NCBI GenBank assembly: GCA_023134935.1
Contig: JAGLUD010000049.1
Span: 1-5,495 of the forward strand
Direction of reading: 5' to 3'
DNA: 5,495 nt
Source of the DNA: Paracoccaceae bacterium
GTDB lineage: Bacteria; Pseudomonadota; Alphaproteobacteria; Rhodobacterales; Rhodobacteraceae
Shown here: positions 1 to 5,495 of the stretch, one piece after another
Layout of the letters: every line of letters starts with the position of its first letter
Numbering within the stretch: the first letter of the stretch is position 1
Program-made: the position numbers and the translations under genes
The notes under the pieces: model-generated
Databases searched by the model: none
What the model saw: only the letters and a program-made list of their open reading frames with translations
Told to the model about the DNA's origin: nothing

Positions 1-492
1 GCCTCGGTTAATACCGCAGTTCAAATGGTTGCAGACGCCAAAAAAGTAGTGGTTTTTGGAGGCGGCCGTGAAAAGTTGCAAATCATGGGTTTTGCAATGC
101 GCCTATTCCATCTGGGCCGCGAAGTCGCTGTTGAAGGTGACATGACCTGCCCGTATGTGGGCAAGGGAGACCTGTTCATAGTAACTGTTGGCCCTGGCGA
201 AATATCGACAGCCCTAGCCCTGCTGAATATTGCTAAAGAGGCTGGCGCGACGATCCTTGTGTTGACCGCGCAACCTGATGGCCGCGCTGCCGCATATGCG
301 GATCATGTCCTTGTTGTTCCCGCGCAAACCATGGCGGACGATCAAGGGACCGCCAAAACGTCGACGCTCCCGATGGGTTCACTTTACGAAGGGGCCATTT
401 TCGTGTTGTTTGAGGTGATGATCCTGAAGCTGCGTGAACTGATCGAGGTTGATCCTGACGTAATGCGTGGCAATCACACGAACCTCGAATAA
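1..492 (+). CDS. SIS-domain sugar isomerase-like protein, 6-phospho-3-hexuloisomerase (HxlB/PHI) related, 5' end missing
   Basis: The frame is open from base 1, so the gene starts before the window. The ATG at 25 lies inside a helix preceding the first Rossmann strand and is not a credible start. About 163 residues are visible; PHI proteins are usually about 180-200, so only a short N-terminus is missing. Family hallmarks are the strand plus glycine loop (VVVFGGGR, bases 46-69), a helix of the type FAMRLFHLG, the GDLFIV strand before the second loop, ILVLTAQPDG, and the C-terminal signature LPMGSLYE matching PMGTxFE of PHI. PHI interconverts 3-hexulose 6-phosphate and fructose 6-phosphate in the cytosol. 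However, the usual SGSGET phosphate loop reads VGPGEI here (bases 187-204), and the first loop has GRE for GRS, so the substrate may differ. It sits 9 bases before an ABC ATPase gene and shares its operon with sugar genes. Family assignment is firm; reaction is uncertain. Confidence 0.85.
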   Translation, partial: ASVNTAVQMVADAKKVVVFGGGREKLQIMGFAMRLFHLGREVAVEGDMTCPYVGKGDLFIVTVGPGEISTALALLNIAKEAGATILVLTAQPDGRAAAYADHVLVVPAQTMADDQGTAKTSTLPMGSLYEGAIFVLFEVMILKLRELIEVDPDVMRGNHTNLE

Positions 493-494
493 GG
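491..494 (+). promoter_or_regulatory. weak ribosome binding site for the ABC ATPase gene
   Basis: AAGG overlaps the stop codon of the SIS gene and lies 7 bases before the ATG at 502. It is much weaker than the other sites in this operon, which suggests that translation of the ATPase depends partly on coupling to the upstream gene (inference). Confidence 0.4.
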
Positions 495-501
495 CACTAA
501 A

Positions 502-1998
502 ATGACCGCTTCGCCTCCTGCAATTCATTTTGAGCATATTACCAAAACTTTCGGTGGTGTGACGGCTCTTGATGATGTTTCACTAACGGTTTTACCTGGC
601 GAAGTTCATTGTCTGGCCGGGGAAAACGGGTGCGGCAAAAGTACGATTATTAAAATCATAACAGGGGTTTACCAACCTGACGCTGGTGCTGAAATGGAAA
701 TTTTCGGACATAAGCTATCGGCGATAACCCCTACGATCGCCCGAAAGTTGGGTATCGACGTGATTTGGCAGGATTTAGCGCTATTTCCGCAAATGTCCGT
801 CGCAGAAAACATCGCCTTCGAGGCTGTACTTGGTAACGTCCCGCGGGTCGTTCGCCACTCAAAAATGCGTGACAAGGCATCAGAGGTATTACAACGCCTC
901 GGTGTTAACCTTGATCTAGAAGCCCCCCTTCACACACTTTCCGTTGCTGAACGTCAGATTGTTGCCGTCGGCCGCGCGTTGGTCGGCGAGGCCAAGTTGG
1001 TATTTATGGATGAGCCGACTGCATCGCTGACAAAATCCGAAACCGACAAGCTTCTGAATATCGTAGATAAGCTTTCGGCAGACGGTGTCGCCGTCGTATT
1101 CGTCAGCCATCGTCTGGCCGAAGTTCTTAAGATTTCCAGCCGCGTTACTGTATTGCGCGACGGCAAGCTGGTCGGCGTGTATGGCACCGAAGGAATGACC
1201 CAATCGCGCCTGACGGAACTAATGACCGGTCACACGTTTGATAGCGTTGTGGCTGCACAAGATCGAAATGATGCGCCGACTGTCCTCGAAGTAAAAAACC
1301 TTTCGCGCCGCGGTGAATTCAAGAATATCGACCTGACCATCCGCGCTGGCGAGATTGTTGGCGTCACTGGCTTGATTGGCGCTGGCCGAACCGAGTTAGG
1401 GCACGCGCTATTCGGGATGAGCCGTCCTGACAGCGGCGAAATCACGATCAACGGAGCACCAGTTAGGTTTCGTTCCAACAGAGATGCGATTGCCTGTGGT
1501 GTTGCTTATGTATCAGAGGATCGACTGACGTTGGGCCTCGTCCAACCTCAATCGATTGCTGATAATATCGTTCTTCCGGTTCTGGATAAGATCCTCGACA
1601 AGCTTGGGCTTTTCTCGGCCGCGAAGAAAGAAAAGACCGTGCACGCTTGGATTAATGATCTTGCGGTTAAAATCGGCCACCCTGACGATCCAATCACAAC
1701 GCTTTCCGGCGGAAATCAACAGCGGATCGTTCTAGCCAAATGGCTGGCGACGAAACCGAAGTTATTGATCTTAGATTCCCCCACGGTGGGCGTAGATGTC
1801 GGCGCGCGTGCAGGTATTTTCGAGATCGTACGCAAGCTCGCAAGCGAGGGTCTGGCGATCTTGATGATCACAGACGAAATCCCCGAAGCGTACTACAACT
1901 CCGACCGGGTGATCCATATGTCTGGCGGCGAGTTCACCGGAGAATATGACCCGCGCACCTCGACTATTCATCAAATCGAGGAGGCGGTCTTTGCGTAA
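502..1998 (+). CDS. sugar ABC importer ATP-binding protein, CUT2 family, two nucleotide-binding domains
   Basis: This 498-residue protein has the RbsA/XylG/MglA architecture: two fused ATPase domains that power a sugar importer at the inner membrane. Domain 1 has Walker A GENGCGKST (40-48), Q-loop Gln90, a signature-like LSVAERQ (146-152), Walker B ending at Asp170 with catalytic Glu171, and switch His203. Domain 2 has a degenerate Walker A, GLIGAGRT (290-297), a good signature LSGGNQQ (401-407), and a Walker B reading LDSPT with Ser426 where the catalytic Glu is expected. The switch-His position is occupied by Thr457/Asp458. Loss of the second Walker A lysine is normal in CUT2 ATPases; the Glu-to-Ser change is less usual. 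Length is typical for the family (about 500). The ATG lies 9 bases after the upstream stop, and the next gene overlaps its last 8 bases. The substrate cannot be read from this subunit. Confidence 0.97.
   Translation: MTASPPAIHFEHITKTFGGVTALDDVSLTVLPGEVHCLAGENGCGKSTIIKIITGVYQPDAGAEMEIFGHKLSAITPTIARKLGIDVIWQDLALFPQMSVAENIAFEAVLGNVPRVVRHSKMRDKASEVLQRLGVNLDLEAPLHTLSVAERQIVAVGRALVGEAKLVFMDEPTASLTKSETDKLLNIVDKLSADGVAVVFVSHRLAEVLKISSRVTVLRDGKLVGVYGTEGMTQSRLTELMTGHTFDSVVAAQDRNDAPTVLEVKNLSRRGEFKNIDLTIRAGEIVGVTGLIGAGRTELGHALFGMSRPDSGEITINGAPVRFRSNRDAIACGVAYVSEDRLTLGLVQPQSIADNIVLPVLDKILDKLGLFSAAKKEKTVHAWINDLAVKIGHPDDPITTLSGGNQQRIVLAKWLATKPKLLILDSPTVGVDVGARAGIFEIVRKLASEGLAILMITDEIPEAYYNSDRVIHMSGGEFTGEYDPRTSTIHQIEEAVFA
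1978..1984 (+). promoter_or_regulatory. strong ribosome binding site deciding the TTG start of permease 1
   Basis: GAGGAGG lies inside the 3' end of the ATPase gene (its Glu-Glu codons), 6 bases before a TTG at 1991. No ATG or GTG is in frame at usable spacing, so this site argues for TTG initiation rather than the in-frame ATG at 1946. Confidence 0.8.
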
Positions 1999-2977
1999 CT
2001 TTTTCCGAAACAGCCCCACAGAAGCGATCCTATTGATTGTTTTAGCTGTCGTTTGCTTAATCCTGACTGTAGCCACGGATCAATTCCTAACGCTCGTTAA
2101 CCTTGCAAACCTTCTAAACGCCAGCGCGATCAACATCATTTTCGCAGTTGGGCTGGTTGTTGTGTTGATCGCTGGTGGTATCGACATCTCTTTCGCGGTC
2201 GCGGCCTCGGTGGTGCAATATGTTACGGTATACGTCCTAGCGTATTTCGGTGGCGGCAATTGGTTGCTGGGTTTCCTTATTGCCGGATCGCTTGGGATTG
2301 GGTTGGGGCTGATCAACGCCTTCCTGATCCATTACTTCCGCATAATCTCAATCGTTGTGACCATCGCGACGTTCAACGCTTTCTTCGGACTTTTGATGTT
2401 CATCACCAGCGGGCGGTATTTGTATAACCTCCCCGATTGGTGGACCACACGCATCATACTGGTCGAACACCAGACCGCATCGGGGCGTTGGGCCGAACTT
2501 ACCCTACCAGTCGCCGTTATGGTCGTTGCATCCATCGCGACATGGTTCTTGATCCGTATGACAACTACAGGCCGCCAGCTGTATGCCTTCGGGGACAACC
2601 CCGAAGGCGCACGCCGGGTGGGTATTAACGTTGCCGCAATGCAGGCTATCGCCTTTGGTTGGGCAGGTATGATGGCGGGAATTGCCGGACTAATGCAGGT
2701 GAATTTTGTACAAGAGGTTGTTCCAAACGCATTGATGGGGCGCGAACTTGATGTGCTTGCTGCCGTGGTGCTGGGCGGTGCCCGTCTAGGTGGCGGTAAA
2801 GGATCCGTTCTGGGTTGTATTTTGGGTGTGATGCTGATCGCAATCATCCAAAATGGTCTGAACTTACTGGGAATTTCGCCCTTCGCATTCAAAATGATTG
2901 TTGGTGCATTTATTCTAATTGCTATCACGCTATCGAACATCTCCTTCGCAAACTTCAACTTTGGTCGAAGGACGTGA
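1991..2977 (+). CDS. sugar ABC importer permease 1, CUT2 (RbsC-like) family
   Basis: This integral inner-membrane permease has 328 residues from the TTG start. The alternative ATG at 1946 would overlap the ATPase by 53 bases and add an Arg/Lys-rich, non-family N-terminus (the other frame of the ATPase C-terminus). A short charged N-terminus leads into TM1 (about 12-29), and several further hydrophobic segments follow. CUT2 landmarks are GGIDIS at 62-67 (GGIDLS in RbsC), the cytoplasmic loop AFGDNPEGA at 199-207 followed by RRVGI (family YAIGGNxEAARxSGI, the coupling region contacting the ATPase), and VVLGGARLGGGKGS ending near 272, followed by the QNGLNLLGIS segment. It is translationally coupled to the ATPase by an 8-base overlap and followed after 2 bases by a second permease. 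The pair probably forms a heterodimeric channel (inference). Confidence 0.94.
   Translation: MRNFFRNSPTEAILLIVLAVVCLILTVATDQFLTLVNLANLLNASAINIIFAVGLVVVLIAGGIDISFAVAASVVQYVTVYVLAYFGGGNWLLGFLIAGSLGIGLGLINAFLIHYFRIISIVVTIATFNAFFGLLMFITSGRYLYNLPDWWTTRIILVEHQTASGRWAELTLPVAVMVVASIATWFLIRMTTTGRQLYAFGDNPEGARRVGINVAAMQAIAFGWAGMMAGIAGLMQVNFVQEVVPNALMGRELDVLAAVVLGGARLGGGKGSVLGCILGVMLIAIIQNGLNLLGISPFAFKMIVGAFILIAITLSNISFANFNFGRRT
2585..2608 (+). repeat. perfect inverted repeat (10-bp stem, 4-base loop) inside permease 1
   Basis: GCCTTCGGGG at 2585-2594 is exactly complementary in reverse to CCCCGAAGGC at 2599-2608, with loop ACAA at 2595-2598. An RNA hairpin would gain one more G-U pair (2584/2609). It encodes the conserved AFGDNPEG coupling loop and no T-run follows, so it is not an intrinsic terminator. 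It may be a by-product of codon choice or an mRNA stability or pausing element. Confidence 0.7.
2967..2972 (+). promoter_or_regulatory. ribosome binding site for permease 2
   Basis: GAAGGA ends 7 bases before the ATG at 2980 and lies in the last codons of permease 1. It supports the ATG at 2980 over any of the upstream in-frame codons that would run deep into permease 1 (the frame stays open back to an ATG at 2815). Confidence 0.75.
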
Positions 2978-2979
2978 TC

Positions 2980-3966
2980 ATGGCAAAAACCTATCAAAAA
3001 CTGCGCGATATGTTGGGGGCCGAAGTCTTAGGCCTTCTCATGTTTCTGGTTGTTGTGGTTATCGGATTTGGTTTTGCCTCTCCGCGTTTTCTAAGTGCCG
3101 CAAACCTTGGTTCCATGGCGTTCCAGTTGCCAGAGCTTGGCCTTTTAACGCTGGCAATGCTCGTCCCGATCCTGACCGGCGGCCTGAACCTAGCAATCAC
3201 ATTCACCGCCAATATTTCAGGTCTGACGTTGGCGTGGGTGTTACAAAGCAACGGCGGCGTTGACGCCCCGACCAGCGCATTTGTAATTGGTGTAATAGCC
3301 GCCCTCGCAGTCGGAACTTTGGCTGGTTTTGTAATGGGCGTGGTAATTGCCTATGTAGGCGCACACCCCATTCTTGTGTCATTGGCGATGATGATATTCC
3401 TACGTGGATTGGGCGAATTCCTGACCCATGGCGGCGACATCTCGGGCTTTCCAGAATACATCCAACCAATTGGTCACGGGTTTTTCCTCGGCATACCCAT
3501 TCCATTGCTAATTCTGCTTTTCGCCGCCGTCGGCTGGCACCTCATGCTCAGCCGCACTCGCCATGGGTTTGCTGCCTATATGCTGGGTTCCAACATCGAG
3601 GCGACGCGATATTCCGGCATCCATACAAAGCGCACGCTGACACTGGTTTACACGTTCTCGGGAACCATGTGCGCGCTGGCCGGTATTGTTATGCTGTCAC
3701 GCTTCAACTCTGTCCGTGTGGGACATGGCGAAGCATATATTCTGATCACCGTCCTTGCGTGTTTCCTGGGCGGCGTTGATCCATTCGGTGGTTTCGGGCG
3801 TGTTTTCCCCGTGGTTATGGCGCTGGTTATTCTTCAGGTTTTATCTTCAGGGTTGAACCTTCTTGGTGCCAATCAACATCTCGCGACCGCAGTATGGGGT
3901 TTATTTTTAATTGCTGTGATGGTGATCCGGTGGATTTGGAACCGTTTTGCACGAAAACAGTATTAG
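2980..3966 (+). CDS. sugar ABC importer permease 2, CUT2 (RbsC-like) family
   Basis: This second, divergent permease of the importer also has 328 residues. TM1 runs at about 15-33, preceded by a short basic N-terminus. Family landmarks are TGGLNLAI around 66-73 (equivalent to GGIDLSVG, with Asn70 in place of the usual Asp), the loop LGSNIEATRYSGI from 202 (the EAA-like ATPase coupling region), FLGGVDPFGGFGRVFP (equivalent to the LGGxxxxGGxGxxxG stretch), and LSSGLNLLG near the C-terminus, followed by a last hydrophobic segment and a basic tail. The ATG is 2 bases after the stop of permease 1 and has a good ribosome binding site. The two permeases share fold and motifs but not close sequence, so they look like an old duplication that works as a heterodimer (inference). 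The substrate cannot be read from the sequence. Confidence 0.94.
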   Translation: MAKTYQKLRDMLGAEVLGLLMFLVVVVIGFGFASPRFLSAANLGSMAFQLPELGLLTLAMLVPILTGGLNLAITFTANISGLTLAWVLQSNGGVDAPTSAFVIGVIAALAVGTLAGFVMGVVIAYVGAHPILVSLAMMIFLRGLGEFLTHGGDISGFPEYIQPIGHGFFLGIPIPLLILLFAAVGWHLMLSRTRHGFAAYMLGSNIEATRYSGIHTKRTLTLVYTFSGTMCALAGIVMLSRFNSVRVGHGEAYILITVLACFLGGVDPFGGFGRVFPVVMALVILQVLSSGLNLLGANQHLATAVWGLFLIAVMVIRWIWNRFARKQY

Positions 3967-3971
3967 GGAGG
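3965..3971 (+). promoter_or_regulatory. strong ribosome binding site for the epimerase gene
   Basis: AGGGAGG overlaps the stop codon of permease 2 and ends 7 bases before the ATG at 3979. It fixes the epimerase start and suggests translational coupling with efficient initiation. Confidence 0.8.
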
Positions 3972-3978
3972 TAGTACG

Positions 3979-4833
3979 ATGAAAGGTTTTGGAATTCACA
4001 CGAGTCTCTGGGCGATGGACTGGACGACAGAGGGCGCAGAGAAAGCGATAGCCGAAGCACAGAAATACCCGCTCGACTTTATCGAAATAGCCCTGCTTGA
4101 TCCGCCATCTGTTGATGCAGCGCATACACGATATCTATTGGAGCGCGCGGAATTGCCCGCCGTCACCTCCCTTGGATTACCGGAGGAGGCATGGGCATCT
4201 GTTCGCCCCGCCGAAGCGATCGCATTTCTAGAGGATGCACTGGACAAAACAGCTGCAATCGGGGCATGGGCGCTGTCCGGCGTCGTTTATGGTGGAATTG
4301 GCGAGCGCACCGGAAAACCACCAACCGAAGCTGAATTGGACAACGTTGCCCGCGTTTTGCAGCACACTGCAAAATACGCGAAAAACTTGGGGTTAGAGCT
4401 GGGCATCGAACCGGTCAACCGCTACGAAACCCACATTATGAATACAGGTTGGCAAGCGGCAGATATGATCGATCGTGTCGGTGCGGAGAACATGTTTATC
4501 CACCTTGATACGTACCATATGAACATCGAGGAAAAAGGGGCCGCCAACGGAATTCTGGACACGCGGGAGCACCTGAAATATATCCACCTGTCCGAAAGTG
4601 ATCGGGGCGTTCCGGGTGCTGGCACCTGCGACTGGAACGAGATTTTCGCAGCATTGGCCGCAATCGGATTTACCGGTGGTCTTGCCATGGAAAGTTTTAT
4701 CAACCTACCTCCACAAATCGCCTCGGGCCTGTCGGTCTGGCGACCCGTCGCAGATAGTGCAGAGCAAGTCATGAACGACGGCCTGCCATTCTTACGTAAC
4801 AAGGCAATTCAGTACGGCTTGATTCCGAAATAA
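3979..4833 (+). CDS. ketose 3-epimerase, D-tagatose/D-allulose 3-epimerase family (TIM barrel)
   Basis: This 284-residue cytosolic enzyme is about the length of D-tagatose and D-allulose 3-epimerases (near 290). These enzymes use a divalent metal and two glutamates to invert C3 of free ketoses such as fructose/allulose, tagatose/sorbose and ribulose/xylulose. All four metal ligands are present: Glu144 (GIEPVNRYE), Asp177 (LDTYHMN), His203 (YIHLSES) and Glu238 (AMESF). Substrate and phosphate-side residues Glu150, His180 and Arg209 are also present. Each falls 6 residues before its counterpart in the Agrobacterium allulose epimerase (Glu150, Asp183, His209, Glu244; Glu156, His186, Arg215), as recalled from the literature. 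It follows the importer genes by 12 bases and precedes a ketose kinase. The exact ketose is unknown; hydroxypyruvate isomerase and inosose or 2-keto-myo-inositol enzymes share the fold but fit the motifs less well. Confidence 0.9.
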   Translation: MKGFGIHTSLWAMDWTTEGAEKAIAEAQKYPLDFIEIALLDPPSVDAAHTRYLLERAELPAVTSLGLPEEAWASVRPAEAIAFLEDALDKTAAIGAWALSGVVYGGIGERTGKPPTEAELDNVARVLQHTAKYAKNLGLELGIEPVNRYETHIMNTGWQAADMIDRVGAENMFIHLDTYHMNIEEKGAANGILDTREHLKYIHLSESDRGVPGAGTCDWNEIFAALAAIGFTGGLAMESFINLPPQIASGLSVWRPVADSAEQVMNDGLPFLRNKAIQYGLIPK

Positions 4834-4865
4834 AGCAAGCGCAACATGGGTTCGGGAAAGCGGAC

Positions 4866-4870
4866 AGGAG
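4866..4870 (+). promoter_or_regulatory. ribosome binding site for the FGGY kinase
   Basis: AGGAG ends 8 bases before the ATG at 4879 (5 before an in-frame TTG at 4876). An in-frame ATG at 4846 lacks a comparable site and would add 11 residues before the family N-terminus, so 4879 is preferred. Confidence 0.65.
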
Positions 4871-4878
4871 CGCAGTTG

Positions 4879-5495
4879 ATGAGGTACGTGATTGGTGTTG
4901 ACGTCGGAACCGGCAGCGTGCGCGCGGGCGTTTACGATACCCAAGGAACACAACACGGTTACGCGGTGAAGGATATTGCGATGCACGTCCCGCAACCGGG
5001 CTGGGCCGAGCAATCAAGCCATGATATTTGGTGCGCGGTCGGTTCTTGTGTCAAAGCAGCCTTGAAGGGCGCAGGCCTCACGGGCAAAGACATCGTCGGT
5101 ATCGGGTTCGATGCGACCTGTTCACTTGTGCTAAGCGATTCAGATGGCGCCGAACTGCCCATTGGAGACACCTCAGACCATGACGTTATCTTGTGGCTCG
5201 ATCATCGATCACAGGCTGATGCGGACGCAATCAACGCCACGAACGACCCCATGCTTCGTTCTGTCGGTGGGATCATGTCGCCGGAAATGCAGTTGCCGAA
5301 ATTGCGCTGGCTTAAGCATAATCGCCCCAAAACCTGGGCCGCATTAGGACGGGCGTTTGACCTAACCGATTGGCTAACATGGAAGGCGAGCGGCGATGAC
5401 CGACGCTCGCTCTGCACCACGGTTTGCAAATGGGGTTTTGACACAGAGGCGGCAGGAAACGGCCCCTTGGGGCGGTGGCCCGAAGGGTTTTTCGA
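4879..5495 (+). CDS. FGGY-family carbohydrate kinase, D-ribulokinase-like (RbtK/human FGGY type), 3' end missing
   Basis: The frame is open to the window end: 205 complete residues of a protein expected to be about 530-550, covering most of the N-terminal actin-like domain. FGGY kinases transfer phosphate from ATP to a sugar hydroxyl. Visible motifs are the phosphate-1 loop IGVDVGTGSVRAG (5-17), WAEQSS in the first 50 residues, GFDATCSLV (76-84), LWLDHR (105-110), VGGIMSPEMQLPKLRWLK (129-146), FDLTDWLTWKASG (160-172) and RSLCTTVCKW (176-185). These match, nearly block for block, Klebsiella D-ribulokinase and human FGGY/yeast YDR109C, which phosphorylate D-ribulose; they differ from xylulokinase and glycerol kinase. 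The catalytic Asp and ATP site lie in the missing part. The gene follows the epimerase after 45 bases with no terminator between them. Kinase subgroup is well supported; D-ribulose as substrate is inference. Confidence 0.93.
   Translation, partial: MRYVIGVDVGTGSVRAGVYDTQGTQHGYAVKDIAMHVPQPGWAEQSSHDIWCAVGSCVKAALKGAGLTGKDIVGIGFDATCSLVLSDSDGAELPIGDTSDHDVILWLDHRSQADADAINATNDPMLRSVGGIMSPEMQLPKLRWLKHNRPKTWAALGRAFDLTDWLTWKASGDDRRSLCTTVCKWGFDTEAAGNGPLGRWPEGFF

Noticed and set aside
290..301. 12-base perfect palindrome CCGCATATGCGG in the SIS gene
   Set aside because: It is inside codons, has no spacer, no second copy and no regulatory context; it is compatible with chance.
2815..2979. In-frame upstream extension of permease 2 (ATG 2815)
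   Set aside because: It would overlap permease 1 by 163 bases and its residues do not resemble a CUT2 N-terminus; the ATG at 2980 has a proper ribosome binding site.
2332..2997. Long minus-strand reading frame (221 codons) opposite permease 1
   Set aside because: It is the antisense shadow of a clear membrane-protein gene, rich in Pro, Arg, Thr and Ile with no family features and no good ribosome binding site considered. Open antisense frames are common opposite biased coding sequence.
3944..3958. GTTTT...AAAAC short inverted repeat near the end of permease 2, considered as a terminator
   Set aside because: The stem is only 5 A/T-rich pairs, lies in coding sequence, has no T-run after it, and a strong ribosome binding site for the next gene follows immediately.
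4214..4221. GCGATCGC octamer resembling the cyanobacterial HIP1 repeat
   Set aside because: It is a single occurrence within a coding region of an apparently alphaproteobacterial operon.
4191..4334. Out-of-frame 47-codon frame inside the epimerase preceded by GGAGGAGG
   Set aside because: The purine run encodes the Glu-Glu of the epimerase and ends only 1 base before the ATG. The product is an Arg/Trp-rich shadow translation with no recognisable feature.

Overview
The window suggests an alphaproteobacterium, most plausibly of the Rhodobacteraceae/roseobacter type. This is inferred from protein style, moderate base composition, tightly packed genes and strong purine-rich ribosome binding sites; no marker gene settles it. 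The window carries one continuous plus-strand sugar-catabolic operon with six genes. The first and last are cut by the window edges. No RNA gene, mobile element, CRISPR array, promoter or convincing terminator is visible, and no gene-free stretch exceeds 45 bases.

Layout: (1) 1-492, the 3' part of a SIS-domain sugar isomerase-like protein related to 6-phospho-3-hexuloisomerase. (2) 502-1998, a double-NBD ATPase of a CUT2-class (ribose/xylose/AI-2-like) sugar ABC importer. (3) 1991-2977 and (4) 2980-3966, two paralogous CUT2 permeases of 328 residues each; the first very probably starts at a TTG overlapping the ATPase stop codon. (5) 3979-4833, a TIM-barrel ketose 3-epimerase of the D-tagatose/D-allulose 3-epimerase family with a complete metal site. 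(6) 4879 to the window end, the N-terminal part of an FGGY kinase that closely resembles D-ribulokinases (Klebsiella RbtK, human FGGY).

Working model (inference): the importer brings in a sugar or polyol. The 3-epimerase interconverts a free ketose with its C3 epimer, and the FGGY kinase phosphorylates the product, perhaps D-ribulose or a related ketose. The SIS protein either isomerises a phosphorylated intermediate or binds sugar in a non-standard way. The periplasmic binding protein, any polyol dehydrogenase and the regulator are not in the window and should lie just outside it. The parts are familiar families; the combination, and the altered SIS phosphate loop, make the substrate and pathway uncertain and worth a look.
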